From: Vagococcus vulneris
GTDB taxonomy: Bacteria; Bacillota; Bacilli; Lactobacillales; Vagococcaceae
Direction of reading: 5' to 3'
Assembly (NCBI RefSeq): GCF_003950515.1
Contig: NZ_NGJS01000002.1
Coordinates: forward strand, 241,534 to 305,533
DNA length: 64,000 nucleotides
This document shows positions 42,149-52,225 of this stretch, one piece after another (position 1 is the first letter of the stretch; each line of letters starts with the position of its first letter). The notes beneath the pieces are model-generated. The model worked only from the letters and a program-made list of their open reading frames with translations, was not told the origin of the DNA and did not search any database. A program made the position numbers and the translations under genes.

Positions 42149-42186
42149 ACACAAAAAAGACGGCAACTAGCCGCCTTTTTTGTGTT
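42149..42186 (-). terminator. Terminator of the rbs operon
   Basis: ACACAAAAAAGACGGC pairs with GCCGCCTTTTTTGTGT around an ACTA loop. Very stable GC core with T run, placed right after the rbsU stop. Confidence 0.9.
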
Positions 42187-42190
42187 TTAA

Positions 42191-43072
42191 TTAAACAATA
42201 ACAGTGACTGTTGCCGCTAAAATAATTAAAATAAGCCCAACGATTGTAATCGTCATTTCTTTTTTTGATTTCTTTTGTCCCAAGAACCAAATACCTGTTA
42301 ATGTTGCTAGAACAACAGAAGTTTGGGATAAAATAAAACCTGTTGCTAAACCATTCATATTTGGTTGAGCTGAAATTAAATAAGTTAGAGCAGCAAAAGC
42401 AAAGAAGAAACCTGAAAATATATGTTTATAGGAAACAGATTCTGTAAATGCAGATTTTTCTTTAAAAGATAAAAACAATGCATAGGCAACTGAAACTAAA
42501 AGCATACCAATTGCTTGTGGAAGAAAAGCTTCCATACCACCTAATTTAGCTTCTTGAGGAGCAGCCGAATAAGCCCAGTAACCAATTTCTCCGATTGCTA
42601 AATAGATAATTGCCTTTTTCATCATTTTTGAATCTTCTTCATTTTTATGTTCAGACCAAACAGTCATCTTTGCACCAATAATAATCAAAACTAAAGCAAT
42701 AATTCCTATTATTTTGTCTGTTAGTGTCGGCCAATCGCCTAAATGGATCATTCCCCACAGTGAAGCACCTAACAACTGAAAAGCTGTTGTTACAGGCATT
42801 GCTCGAGAGGAACCAACCATTTTAAATGATTGAAATGTTATAATCTGCGCTACAGCCCAACCTACACCAGATAAAATAGCTAAGAGTAACTTACTGCCAT
42901 TTGGGAAGGGCAGGTCTTTCACCATAAATAAAATAAATGCAAAGATTAACGTACCAATAGTTGATCCAAGTATTTGGTTTACCGGCCGACCGCCTATTTT
43001 AGAAGCGATAGTTGGATATAATCCCCAACCAAGCAATGGACCTAAACCAATTAAAATTGCCACAATATTCAT
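42191..43072 (-). CDS. rbsU: Ribose uptake protein RbsU (GRP transporter family)
   Basis: A 293-aa integral membrane protein with ten predicted helices in two five-helix halves, of the glucose/ribose porter family in the drug/metabolite transporter superfamily. GLGPLLGWGLYPTIASKIGG at the N-terminus and SSRAMPVTTAFQLLGASLWG are typical. It replaces the usual RbsABC transporter, as in Lactobacillus sakei rbsUDKR. ATG at 43072 has AGGAGG eight bases upstream. Last gene of rbsK-D-U. Confidence 0.9.
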   Translation of the reverse strand: MNIVAILIGLGPLLGWGLYPTIASKIGGRPVNQILGSTIGTLIFAFILFMVKDLPFPNGSKLLLAILSGVGWAVAQIITFQSFKMVGSSRAMPVTTAFQLLGASLWGMIHLGDWPTLTDKIIGIIALVLIIIGAKMTVWSEHKNEEDSKMMKKAIIYLAIGEIGYWAYSAAPQEAKLGGMEAFLPQAIGMLLVSVAYALFLSFKEKSAFTESVSYKHIFSGFFFAFAALTYLISAQPNMNGLATGFILSQTSVVLATLTGIWFLGQKKSKKEMTITIVGLILIILAATVTVIV

Positions 43073-43120
43073 CAAATTTTCCTCCTAAATAATACCTATA
43101 ACATATTAGCCTAAGTTTTG

Positions 43121-43516
43121 TTAAAAAACAACTCCACTTTCTAAAATAATATTAGCATAAGGGGTCATTTCTCCAGTACGAATAAAAGCATGACAATTCG
43201 ATAAATCTTGCTTCATTTGACTATGCGGGATAAAAGAAATCGGTGTGTTCGGTAATTTTTCTTTAATTTCTGTCAACACTTCGGGATTATGTGTTTTTAT
43301 TTCTTCAGCTAGAAATATTCTTTGAACCTCTAATTCTTCTAAGACATTATTTAAAACATCCATAAAACTTGGGACACCGTTTGTTACAGCCAAATCGACT
43401 TTTTCAGTCTCTTCTGGAACTGGCATACCGGCATCGCCGATGCTTAACGTGTCAAAATGACCTAATTGAGCAATAATACGAGAAATATCTGAGTTGATGA
43501 CGTTTGTTTTTTTCAT
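43121..43516 (-). CDS. rbsD: D-ribose pyranase
   Basis: A 131-aa enzyme converting beta-pyranose to beta-furanose ribose so RbsK can phosphorylate it. Conserved residues: H20 in [15 protein letters not shown] (catalytic), D28, and the C-terminal [13 protein letters not shown]. Twenty-one bases after rbsK. Confidence 0.95.
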   Translation of the reverse strand: MKKTNVINSDISRIIAQLGHFDTLSIGDAGMPVPEETEKVDLAVTNGVPSFMDVLNNVLEELEVQRIFLAEEIKTHNPEVLTEIKEKLPNTPISFIPHSQMKQDLSNCHAFIRTGEMTPYANIILESGVVF

Positions 43517-43537
43517 TAATAAGGACTTCTTTCTTTT

Positions 43538-44443
43538 TTAAATTAATTCTTGTTTAAACGGAATAGATGGTTGTGCGCCAAAACGTTGGACCGTCAATGA
43601 TGAAGCTCGATTTCCATAACGTATAGCATCTTCTAAATTACTAAAGTCAGTTTTCAAGACAGAACTTAAAGCACCAATAAATGTATCACCAGCAGCTGTT
43701 GTATCAACCGCTTTTACACGGAAAGCTGGAACAATGCCAGTTTGTCCATTAACGTGATAAAATGCACCTTTACTGCCTAGAGTAATCAAAACTGCTTCAA
43801 TGCCAATGTTATGAAAATATTCTGCAGCTTCAATCAAACTTGCTTCATCTGTTACTTTGATACCTGTTAAAATTTCTGTTTCTGTTTCATTTGGAGCAAT
43901 CATATCAGTCACTTCTAATAATTCTTCAGGAACATCTTTTAAAGCGGGAGCAGGGTTTAAAATCGTCCTAACACCAGCTGCCTTCGCAATTTTAAATGCT
44001 TCAATTGTACTTTTGATAGCACTTTCAAATTGTGCAATAACAAAATCACTTTTTTTAATAATTTCTTTGTAATCGCCTACATGTTTAGGTGTAATATCCA
44101 TATTAGCACCTGCAAAGATTGTTATAATATTTTCACCCTCATCATCAACCGTGATAAAAGCTTGACCAGTTGATTTACGGTCCAATCGTGCTACAGCGTT
44201 AACATTAATTTCCTCTTGACTTAACAAATCAATCATCATTTCACCCGCTGCATCATTTCCAACTGCCCCAATAAAATATGTGTCTGCATCTGAGCGTTTG
44301 GCAGCAACAGCTTGATTAGCTCCCTTACCCCCACCAGCAGTAAAATGTTCTTTCGCATGGATTGTTTCACCTGGTTTAGGCATATGTGGTACTCTTAATG
44401 TTGTGTCTAAATTAATGCTGCCAATAACTGTTACTCGATTCAT
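43538..44443 (-). CDS. rbsK: Ribokinase
   Basis: A 301-aa PfkB-family kinase making ribose 5-phosphate. N-terminal VIGSINLDTTLRV and GGGKGANQAVAAKR bind sugar; the C-terminal motif DTTAAGDTFIGAL carries the catalytic aspartate and anion hole. First structural gene, directly downstream of a perfect operator palindrome. Confidence 0.96.
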   Translation of the reverse strand: MNRVTVIGSINLDTTLRVPHMPKPGETIHAKEHFTAGGGKGANQAVAAKRSDADTYFIGAVGNDAAGEMMIDLLSQEEINVNAVARLDRKSTGQAFITVDDEGENIITIFAGANMDITPKHVGDYKEIIKKSDFVIAQFESAIKSTIEAFKIAKAAGVRTILNPAPALKDVPEELLEVTDMIAPNETETEILTGIKVTDEASLIEAAEYFHNIGIEAVLITLGSKGAFYHVNGQTGIVPAFRVKAVDTTAAGDTFIGALSSVLKTDFSNLEDAIRYGNRASSLTVQRFGAQPSIPFKQELI

Positions 44444-44480
44444 CTTAATTCACCTCATAGTAATTTTGTATAAAATATTT

Positions 44481-44500
44481 TTATTAAAACGTTTTAATAA
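44481..44500. promoter_or_regulatory. LacI-family operator of rbsKDU (perfect 20-bp palindrome)
   Basis: TTATTAAAACGTTTTAATAA is a perfect palindrome with the central CG of LacI/GalR-family operators. It sits between rbsR and rbsK, 38 bases before the rbsK ATG. RbsR is the natural ligand; overlap with a CcpA site is possible. Confidence 0.75.
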
Positions 44501-44529
44501 GACAAGAAAAATATAGCACATTTGATGTT

Positions 44530-45519
44530 CTATTTCAAGTGTGCTGTTGATTCTCGAACAATTAATTCAACTGATATTTCTGCATTTTTCCTTGTTGCTT
44601 GCTTACTTACAATTCTATTTAATAACAAATTTGCAGCGGTTTCACCGATTAAAAAAGCTGGCTGATTAATCGTTGTCAATTTTGGAGTAACATACTCACA
44701 CATATCAGTGTTATCATATCCGATGAGACTATAATCTTTTGGAATACTTTTATGTAGATTTTTTAAACCAAAGTATATGCCAAAAGCAATCTCATCGCTA
44801 ACTGTAAAAATACTTGTGATTGCTTTAACACTAACGATATCGGGAACAATGGTTATACCAGATTCTTTAGTTAAATACGCATTAAACAAGATTGTTTCTC
44901 CAGAAAAAACTGACTTAAATCCAGCTATTCTTTGTTCTATGTTCCCCGTAGTATGTTTAGGTGCCACGATTGCTGCTGTTCGGTGACCTAGTTGATTTAA
45001 ATGCTCTGCAGCTAATTGCCCTCCAGTAAAGTCATTTGTCAAAATTGTGTCCAAAGAATTTAGTGATTGTTTTTGATCTAAAACAATAAACGGGTACTGA
45101 TTTAAAAGTTTATCGGTAATTATATTATCTGTAATTGCATCACTGGCGATAATAAATCCGTCAACTCCTCGATGAATTAATTCATCGAGCGTATTAATCT
45201 CCTTTTGATTTTCTCGATTAACAACACTAAAAATTGGAACATAACGATGGGTAAACAAGATACTCTCAATTCCCTCTAAAAGTTTTGAAAAAAACGGATT
45301 ACTGATACTTGGTACCAAAACACCAACTGTACGGCTCTTTTTATCAATCATTCTCTTCGCAAAATAGTCAGCCTCATAATTCAAATCATCTTTCACTTGC
45401 AAAACCCTTTTAATTGTATCTTTGTTAAAATGTTTGGTTCTTCCATTTAAAATCTGAGATACTGTCGAGATTGAAACGCCAGACTCTCTTGCAACATCTC
45501 TTATTGTTATTTTTGTCAT
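44530..45519 (-). CDS. rbsR: Ribose operon repressor RbsR (LacI family)
   Basis: A 329-aa LacI/GalR repressor: helix-turn-helix ITIRDVARESGVSISTVSQI (about 3-22) with hinge helix, then a periplasmic-binding-like sugar domain (about 60-325). The start at 45519 has AAGGAAATG at suitable distance; an upstream extension to 45585 has no LacI similarity. It precedes rbsK in the same direction and the 20-bp palindrome between them is the probable target. Confidence 0.92.
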   Translation of the reverse strand: MTKITIRDVARESGVSISTVSQILNGRTKHFNKDTIKRVLQVKDDLNYEADYFAKRMIDKKSRTVGVLVPSISNPFFSKLLEGIESILFTHRYVPIFSVVNRENQKEINTLDELIHRGVDGFIIASDAITDNIITDKLLNQYPFIVLDQKQSLNSLDTILTNDFTGGQLAAEHLNQLGHRTAAIVAPKHTTGNIEQRIAGFKSVFSGETILFNAYLTKESGITIVPDIVSVKAITSIFTVSDEIAFGIYFGLKNLHKSIPKDYSLIGYDNTDMCEYVTPKLTTINQPAFLIGETAANLLLNRIVSKQATRKNAEISVELIVRESTAHLK

Positions 45520-45725
45520 TATTCTCATTTCCTTTAATCGTCTTAAGTCGATTTTATTGTAACCGATAACATATAAAAAAAGCAAAGTTATATTTAAATT
45601 TTTCCATATTTATGTAAATTATAATAGGAATTTACATAAATGTTTTTGACATTTCATGACACTAGTTATATCATTTAACCGATAGACAGTTTTTTTTACA
45701 CTGTATTAAACAAGGAGGATTACCA

Positions 45726-46898
45726 ATGATCGACAAATCATTTTATAATCAATTATTTTCACGCTCATTCTCTTTACCAGTAGAAGTTAATTATTGGGAC
45801 GGTTCAAGTAAAAGATATGGTCAAGAGGCTGACAAACCAGAGATTATTATCACCATTAATAATAAAATTCCGATTAAACAAATAGCTAAGAATGCTTCAC
45901 TCACACTCGGCGAAGCATATATGGATCATACAATTGAAATTGATGGCGATATTGAAGAATTAATAAATGATACCTATAAGCAGGCAGACAGTTTTTTTCA
46001 TAATACCGATTATATTCAATGGTTGCCTTCCTTAAAAAGACATTCAAAAAAACAAAATAAAACAGATATTCACTCACATTATGATTTAGGAAATGATTTT
46101 TTTAAGCTATGGTTAGACCCGACTATGACATACTCTTGTGGTTACTTTAAAACTTCTGAAAATTCTTTAGAACAAGCTCAAATAAATAAAGTACACCATA
46201 TTTTAAACAAGTTATTTTTAAAAACTGACGACACTTTACTCGATATTGGATGTGGTTGGGGTACTCTGATGTTTACAGCAGCAAAAGAATATGACGTTAA
46301 AGTAACTGGTATTACCCTTAGCGAAGAACAGTATGATTTTATTACCAATAAAATCATCGAAGAACATTTAGAGGATAGGTGTCATGTCCTTTTAATGGAT
46401 TATCGTGAATTAGAAAATCAACAATTTGATCATATTACAAGTGTAGGTATGTTTGAACATGTTGGTGAAGAACATTTAGCAGAATACTTTAATGTCATAA
46501 AGAAACTATTAACACCCTCTGGAACAGCTTTAATTCACGGTATTACACGTCAACAAGGCGGTGCATACAACGCCTGGATTAATAAATATATTTTTCCAGG
46601 AGGATATATTCCAGGACTTTCCGAAATAATTAATGATATTACAACAAATGACTTACAGGTCATCGACATGGAAAGTTTACGTCGTGATTACCAACAAACC
46701 CTAGAACATTGGATGACAAATTTCCATCAAGTCAAAGATCAAGTAATTGCTGACAAAGGAGACGAATTCTATCGCATGTGGGACCTATATCTTCAAGCAT
46801 GCGCTGCTTCCTTTAAGTCAGGAAATATTGACGTTATTCAATATCTATTAACCACTACTGGCAACAATGACTTACCTATACACCGGGCAACTGAATAA
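45726..46898 (+). CDS. cfa: Cyclopropane-fatty-acyl-phospholipid synthase
   Basis: A 390-aa SAM-dependent methyltransferase that adds a methylene across double bonds of membrane lipids. SAM motif [18 protein letters not shown] (about 165-180), the lipid-domain [25 protein letters not shown] and [11 protein letters not shown] are hallmarks; the cysteine in TYSCGYF is conserved. Divergent from rbsR, with its own terminator. Usually induced in stationary phase or acid. Confidence 0.95.
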   Translation: MIDKSFYNQLFSRSFSLPVEVNYWDGSSKRYGQEADKPEIIITINNKIPIKQIAKNASLTLGEAYMDHTIEIDGDIEELINDTYKQADSFFHNTDYIQWLPSLKRHSKKQNKTDIHSHYDLGNDFFKLWLDPTMTYSCGYFKTSENSLEQAQINKVHHILNKLFLKTDDTLLDIGCGWGTLMFTAAKEYDVKVTGITLSEEQYDFITNKIIEEHLEDRCHVLLMDYRELENQQFDHITSVGMFEHVGEEHLAEYFNVIKKLLTPSGTALIHGITRQQGGAYNAWINKYIFPGGYIPGLSEIINDITTNDLQVIDMESLRRDYQQTLEHWMTNFHQVKDQVIADKGDEFYRMWDLYLQACAASFKSGNIDVIQYLLTTTGNNDLPIHRATE

Positions 46899-46902
46899 AA
46901 CT

Positions 46903-46951
46903 AAAAAAAATGTACAACTCCTAACTATTTTTTTAGGAGTTGTGCATTTTT
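46903..46951. terminator. Terminator between cfa and the DUF6056-like gene
   Basis: TGTACAACTCCTAA pairs with TTAGGAGTTGTGCA, with T-rich flanks on both strands. Serves cfa and probably the convergent gene. Confidence 0.85.
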
Positions 46952-46979
46952 TTCATGAACAGATAATAAATTTTCAAGT

Positions 46980-48410
46980 CTATTTCTCTATCTGCCATCT
47001 TTTCATATCCATGTAATTATCGTTGACAGCCTCAATATGATGATAATGCAATCTATTAGTGTTTAATTTTGAAGTTTTCTTTGGATCTGCTGATATTGTT
47101 TTTACACCAAAATATTTAGCCGTCCAGATGTTAAGATACCCATTTTTATCATCGGAAACACCTTTAACATATGTGCGTTTATCCGGAAATAAGTTCGTTG
47201 GATTTGCTACAGTAACATTTTCTTTACCTTTTTTCTTTTGGTTCATAACATCTACAATTATTTCATCAGTTTGCTTGCTTACTTCTTTAACAGACTTATA
47301 ACTTGGCCAAAATGATAAAAACGAAAAAACTAAAATAATACATAATATTTTATTTTTTTCCAAACTAATAAAATCAAAATTGTTATTATATATATCTATC
47401 ATAAAAATAACAGCAATATAAAGAATAATTTGCGAACCAAAAAAAGAACGATAGTATATCTCAGGACTAAAAATTAAGGGTAAGACAGTAAAAATATGAC
47501 AAATAAAAACAGTTAATAATATAATAACATTTTTTATATTTTCTTTATCCTTAATCAACCAAAGAGTAGAGAAAAGTAAAAAAAGATAAACTAAAAGATT
47601 AGAATCAATTAACATTGTTGTAACTTTTGACAGATTCGCTATAACATACTGAAAGCTTACTCCAGAATTTCCTCTTGCCATTGTGCGCGGTGCAAACATT
47701 AGTACCATAAACCCAACAAAACCACTAATTATTGATATCAATGGTTTGACATATAAGAATCTATCTGTCCGTTGAATCATCAAGACAATATATATCATCG
47801 ATGCAAAAAAAATAAAGCCTGGTCCATTATTTTCACTGTAATTACCAACAAAAAAAGATAGAAAACCAATCAGCAGATAATGTTTTTGTTGCGACAACAT
47901 AATTTTGACAAGAATTAAGCCAAATAATGCGCCCCAAACATAATTAATTGATCCTGACACCCAAAAATAGGTTGTGCTCATCTCAGCTGTTTGCATAAAT
48001 ATCAGCCATAAACAAATAATCATAGATAATAAAGACGGATATTTTTTTAACACAATCTCATTGGCAATATTAGATGAAATTGATGGTATTAAATAGGAAA
48101 TCATCAAAATAACAACGGTATTGAGACTATCAAAAAATAGTTTATTAAATTGCATAACAAACTGTAATAAAACATGTGCCATAATTCGACCATTCATAAT
48201 TAAATAATGATTTCTTTGTGAGATAATAAATTCTGATAAACTCTTTATCGATGTGCTATTTTCAGGCGTAAACTGACCTGTAATAAAAAATTTATAGAAC
48301 AAATCATCTACACCATACCATGTATAATAATTTAATATGAAAAAAAAGAATATCAGACAAATTAAGGTACACAACTCAATAATATGATATTTATTTTTTA
48401 TAACAAGCAC
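46980..48410 (-). CDS. Polytopic membrane protein, DUF6056-like
   Basis: A 476-aa protein with about eleven predicted transmembrane helices and a soluble C-terminal part (about 395-476). Near the N-terminus WYGVDDLFYKF carries a paired aspartate and MNGRIMAHVLLQF follows, the pattern I know from the DUF6056 family and from GT-C-like membrane glycosyltransferases. It may add sugars to a cell-surface polymer, but this is inference from fold type. Codon use is AT-rich; the gene stands alone in a gene-poor area, which hints at accessory origin. Confidence 0.65.
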   Translation of the reverse strand: MLVIKNKYHIIELCTLICLIFFFFILNYYTWYGVDDLFYKFFITGQFTPENSTSIKSLSEFIISQRNHYLIMNGRIMAHVLLQFVMQFNKLFFDSLNTVVILMISYLIPSISSNIANEIVLKKYPSLLSMIICLWLIFMQTAEMSTTYFWVSGSINYVWGALFGLILVKIMLSQQKHYLLIGFLSFFVGNYSENNGPGFIFFASMIYIVLMIQRTDRFLYVKPLISIISGFVGFMVLMFAPRTMARGNSGVSFQYVIANLSKVTTMLIDSNLLVYLFLLFSTLWLIKDKENIKNVIILLTVFICHIFTVLPLIFSPEIYYRSFFGSQIILYIAVIFMIDIYNNNFDFISLEKNKILCIILVFSFLSFWPSYKSVKEVSKQTDEIIVDVMNQKKKGKENVTVANPTNLFPDKRTYVKGVSDDKNGYLNIWTAKYFGVKTISADPKKTSKLNTNRLHYHHIEAVNDNYMDMKRWQIEK

Positions 48411-48676
48411 TATCCCATCCTTCCCTATTTCTATAAAAGATACTATTCGATTATATCACAATACAACATAAAAAAATAAACATATAAAAATAATTATCAT
48501 GTATATTAAGTAAAAGACAACTATTCTTATTTATAATAAAATGTTATTTATCTAACTGTAGATCTTTACTTATTAATTTCAATCATTACTTAACTTGATG
48601 ATATCCTAGTCAATTAAAGTACGAAAGTACTAACAAATCTTATCTGTTATACAAAATGTCATCTAAAGTAAATTTA
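48411..48676. other. Gene-free spacer
   Basis: About 270 AT-rich bases upstream of the membrane protein gene. It must contain that gene's promoter, but no box stands out and no frame has a ribosome site. Confidence 0.4.
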
Positions 48677-48715
48677 AATGGCTGCTGCATCATTTTAAAC
48701 GATGCAGCAGCCATT
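48677..48715 (-). terminator. Hairpin after the dehydrogenase gene
   Basis: AATGGCTGCTGCATC pairs perfectly with GATGCAGCAGCCATT (15 bp). The U-run is poor (TTTAAATTTACTTT), so it may act more as a message stabiliser than an efficient terminator. Confidence 0.7.
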
Positions 48716-48717
48716 AA

Positions 48718-49740
48718 TTATCTTACATCAACTAACTCATTGTTTTCATAGGATTTTTGACAGGCTATAGCAATTTTAGTGGCTTGCAAACCGTCATTTG
48801 CCTTTATCTCAGGCTGAACACCTGTCACAATCGCATTTATAAAAGCCTTTGCTTCATCTGTAAATGCTTGACTAAATCTTTCTGGGAAATTACGCGAAGT
48901 CGGACGTACAACGCCTTCATTATTCATAACTGTCACCAGGTTCTTCTCCGGTACTTGTGCAATCCTAAGCATGCCTTTTGTTCCAATTAATTCTGTTTCT
49001 ACATGATAGCCGTGTTGAGCATTTCTTCCAGCAACGAAAATACCCATTGTATTATCCTGCATTTGCAGCATGACAGCGCCAGTTTCTAACTCACCCACTT
49101 CATCTAGCTCTTTATAAGCAGCATTTTTTCCTAATGCCCATACTTTATTAACTTCTTGATTTGTAAACCAACGCAAAAGATCAATATCATGAATTGACAT
49201 ATCGGCAAAAAGTCCGCCACTAAAACTTGCTCCCGCAAATTTAACAAAGCTTTCCATGCCCTCACTTGGGTCAATACTATAACTTCTGACAACTGTCAAT
49301 TCTCCAAGCTCACCATTATCTACCATTTGTTTCGCATACTTATATGATTCATCATATCTTCTCATAAATCCTAGCATAAAAATCTGGTCAGGGTATTGAT
49401 TGATAACATCGATTGTCTCTTCTATTTCTTGCGTATCTAGTCCCAACGGTTTTTCACTAAAAACATGTTTTCCGGCCTTCATTGCTGATTGAATTTGACT
49501 ACAATGCAATCCGGATGGAGACACAATAAATACGGCATCTACATTATTGTCTGCTAACATTTCCTCATATACACTATACGTTTTTTTTACTTTTAAATGT
49601 TCTTTAGCATACAGCAATTCGGCTTCAACAACACTGCATGCTGCGTACAGATTACAATTTGGAACATTAAAAGCTAAATTTTCAGCATGTGCTTTACCTA
49701 ACCTTCCCAAACCGATAATACCTACGTTAATATTTGTCAT
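48718..49740 (-). CDS. GFO/IDH/MocA-family sugar or inositol dehydrogenase
   Basis: A 340-aa NAD(P)-dependent oxidoreductase. N-terminal Rossmann fold VGIIGLGRLGKAHAENLA, the EKPLGL motif (catalytic lysine of the family, about residue 97), and GGLFADMSIHDIDLLRWF with the conserved histidine pair. This is the layout of inositol 2-dehydrogenase (IolG) and related enzymes. No other inositol genes are nearby, so the substrate is uncertain. ATG at 49740 has GGAGG eight bases upstream. It follows the AEC transporter gene in the same direction. Confidence 0.85.
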   Translation of the reverse strand: MTNINVGIIGLGRLGKAHAENLAFNVPNCNLYAACSVVEAELLYAKEHLKVKKTYSVYEEMLADNNVDAVFIVSPSGLHCSQIQSAMKAGKHVFSEKPLGLDTQEIEETIDVINQYPDQIFMLGFMRRYDESYKYAKQMVDNGELGELTVVRSYSIDPSEGMESFVKFAGASFSGGLFADMSIHDIDLLRWFTNQEVNKVWALGKNAAYKELDEVGELETGAVMLQMQDNTMGIFVAGRNAQHGYHVETELIGTKGMLRIAQVPEKNLVTVMNNEGVVRPTSRNFPERFSQAFTDEAKAFINAIVTGVQPEIKANDGLQATKIAIACQKSYENNELVDVR

Positions 49741-49792
49741 ACAATTCCCTCCATAAAAATGTTTTATAATTAATCCATTGATTATTATTGTA

Positions 49793-50701
49793 TTATACAA
49801 AGCTCATAACCATTGGTAATGTAACCATACTTACTATTGTTGTTAATGCGATATACTGAGAAACTTTGGCTCCCTCACCAGCATATTCTTCTGCTAAAAT
49901 AGCATTTAATGAGCCCGTCGGCATCGCTGAAACCAAAGTTAAAACACCTAAAATAATAGGATCTTTAACAAAGAATTGTAAAATTAAAATAAAAAATAAA
50001 GGTACACCAATAACTCTTGCAATTGTAAATTGAAGATTATCTTTATTAAAAATAATTTTTTTGAAATCATTTTGAACAAAAAGACACCCATTTATAATCA
50101 TTGCCAATGGAGCCGTCAATCCTCCGAGTGTGCTATTAAATATATTAATAGTTTCAGGTAGTACAATACCAAACTTAAACAAAAGGTAGCCAATAATCGA
50201 TGCAATAATTGGTGGTGTAGTGTACAAACTCTTTAACTTAAACTCCCGACTATTTGAAAAAATCATAATACCGATTGTAAATAAAAATAAACTGGTAAAA
50301 GTATTATAAATAACTAAAACAATAAGTCCTTCTTCGCCATACAACCGGTCAACAATCGGAATCCCAATAAAAAGAATATTTGAAAACAACAAACAATTAA
50401 TCCATAGTCTTCTTAGAACACCTTTTTTACCCAATATTTTAGAAATAAGAAAACCAAATAAAAGAGTTAACAAAAGCATTACAAGTGAAAAAACCATTGT
50501 CCATCGAATCATTCGCAGCAATTCTGGCGTTTTCTCAACTTGAAAACTATTTATTATTGCTGCCGGTAAAGCCACATTTGTTAACAAGTAACCGATAAAA
50601 AGATTGACTGATGCCGTATACTTTCCTCTTTTTGAAAGAAACATGCCAATTATCATAAAAAAGATTAACTGAACTGTTTCACTAAAAACAATACCACCCA
50701 T
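49793..50701 (-). CDS. AEC-family transporter
   Basis: A 302-aa membrane protein with about ten helices in the auxin-efflux-carrier fold: IIGMFLSKRGKYTAS near the N-terminus, TNVALPAAIINSF (conserved Asn-Pro break) and GSLNAILAEEYAGEGAKVSQYIA with TTIVSMVTLPMV at the end. Family members in lactic acid bacteria move malate, lactate or other small acids. Next to a GFO/IDH/MocA dehydrogenase, which may act on the same compound. Confidence 0.87.
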   Translation of the reverse strand: MGGIVFSETVQLIFFMIIGMFLSKRGKYTASVNLFIGYLLTNVALPAAIINSFQVEKTPELLRMIRWTMVFSLVMLLLTLLFGFLISKILGKKGVLRRLWINCLLFSNILFIGIPIVDRLYGEEGLIVLVIYNTFTSLFLFTIGIMIFSNSREFKLKSLYTTPPIIASIIGYLLFKFGIVLPETINIFNSTLGGLTAPLAMIINGCLFVQNDFKKIIFNKDNLQFTIARVIGVPLFFILILQFFVKDPIILGVLTLVSAMPTGSLNAILAEEYAGEGAKVSQYIALTTIVSMVTLPMVMSFV

Positions 50702-50926
50702 ACCCCACCTCTTTTTATCAACTTTTGATTATCTTTATAATAAACATGATATCAAATTGATCAAAAAAATCAATAAAAAAGAGTAAATAAACCAAATAAA
50801 GTTATCTATTTTATTTTTTTTTGCAAATAACACACAATAATTGATATTGACTTATGTAAACGATTAAATTATTATTAAATTACACTACATTGTGAATAAA
50901 TTAATTTGAAGAAATGAGTTGTATCT

Positions 50927-51946
50927 ATGGGAATATTATCTGGCATCATTTTTGGTATCATTTTTGGATTTGTTTTAAAAAGAAGCAGATTTTGTTTCAC
51001 CGGATTAATTAGAGATTTCTATTTAGAAAAAAGGGCCTCAAATCTATTAATATTTTTATTAATTATTTTTTTAGGCAGTATTATCTATTTTATTCTGTTG
51101 CATTTCAAATTGATAACTGCAAACGAATACGGTGATTTTTCAATTCTCGCAACTGTTATCGGCGGACTGTTATTTGGTATCGGGGCTATTTTCGCACACG
51201 GTTGTATTACTATAGCACTAATCAAAACAGGTGATGGCCGTTTAACTGGACTGCTTACCTTATTATCTTTCATGTTTGCGGCAAGTGCGACAAAGCAAGG
51301 TCTATTGGGAAATGTGTCAAAAGACCTACAGGATTCATTAGTTGTCTCTGATAAATTTGTTCAGACTTTGCCTTTCTCTCCTGTTATTATTTCAATTATT
51401 GGATTAATTATTATCAGCACGATCTTAGTTAAAAAACAGCCCAAACATAAGAATCAGATAACACTGCCAGCTCAATATACTGGGCTGCGACATATTTTTT
51501 TCGAAAAAATCTGGTCTAAAACAACAGCTGCAATTCTCATTGGACTAATATCAGGTTTTGCATGGTATGCAAGCCAATTATCCGGACGACCAGGTAGTTT
51601 AGGAATAACAACACCTCTGATTACTTGGGTTAATTTAATTATTAATCATACAACAAAACTAAACTGGGCAAGCTATTTGGTTGCAGGAATTATTTTAGGA
51701 TCATTAATTTGTACAGTGGCTAGTCGTGAATTCTCTTTTAAAGGGACAGACGGAAAAACGTTAATTCAGGGATTTTTAGGTGGAATTTTCATGGGAACGG
51801 GAGCAGTCCTCGGTCAAGGTTGTTTAATTGGGCACGGAATCATCGGGACATCCGTTTATTCACTTCAGGCATGGTTAGGATTGTTGTCAATCGCCATCGG
51901 TATTTGGATAGCAACGTATTGGTTTTATAAAAGAAAGGAAGTTTAG
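50927..51946 (+). CDS. YeeE/YedE family sulfur (thiosulfate) transporter
   Basis: A 339-aa membrane protein with two homologous halves and about nine helices. The diagnostic cysteine motifs are KRSRFCFTGLIRDFY, FGIGAIFAHGCITI and MGTGAVLGQGCLIGHG, matching the thiosulfate-conducting cysteines of TsuA (YeeE). The stop codon overlaps the region of the next start; the partner encodes a TusA-like protein, as in yeeE-yeeD pairs. Confidence 0.9.
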   Translation: MGILSGIIFGIIFGFVLKRSRFCFTGLIRDFYLEKRASNLLIFLLIIFLGSIIYFILLHFKLITANEYGDFSILATVIGGLLFGIGAIFAHGCITIALIKTGDGRLTGLLTLLSFMFAASATKQGLLGNVSKDLQDSLVVSDKFVQTLPFSPVIISIIGLIIISTILVKKQPKHKNQITLPAQYTGLRHIFFEKIWSKTTAAILIGLISGFAWYASQLSGRPGSLGITTPLITWVNLIINHTTKLNWASYLVAGIILGSLICTVASREFSFKGTDGKTLIQGFLGGIFMGTGAVLGQGCLIGHGIIGTSVYSLQAWLGLLSIAIGIWIATYWFYKRKEV

Positions 51947-51948
51947 TG

Positions 51949-52173
51949 ATGGAAAGAAAAATTATTAACACAAAAGGACAGGATTGTCCAATTCCTCTTA
52001 TGGAATTAAAAAAAGCAGTCAAAGAAAGTAAGCCTGGTCAAGAAATAGAATTGATTTTTACATGTCCGGAAGCGGTAGAAAATATTCCAAATTATGCACT
52101 TGAACAGGACTTCGAAGTACTTGATTTTAATAAGATTGGTACAGAGGGATGGACGATTACTATTAAATGTTAA
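51949..52173 (+). CDS. TusA/YeeD sulfurtransferase
   Basis: A 74-aa TusA-fold protein with the CPxP motif in TKGQDCPIPLMELKK (Cys about residue 12). It accepts persulfide sulfur and in yeeE-yeeD pairs is needed for thiosulfate uptake. Starts two bases after the transporter stop; GGAAG lies about seven bases upstream. Confidence 0.92.
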   Translation: MERKIINTKGQDCPIPLMELKKAVKESKPGQEIELIFTCPEAVENIPNYALEQDFEVLDFNKIGTEGWTITIKC

Positions 52174-52174
52174 G

Positions 52175-52208
52175 AAAGAGGTAGGCCGTAAACAGTCTAC
52201 CTCTTTTT
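52175..52208 (+). terminator. Terminator of the yeeE-tusA unit
   Basis: AAAGAGGTAG..C pairs with G..CTACCTCTTT, followed by a T run. It also faces the small gene on the other strand. Confidence 0.85.
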
Positions 52209-52225
52209 ATTTATCTTTAAAAATT

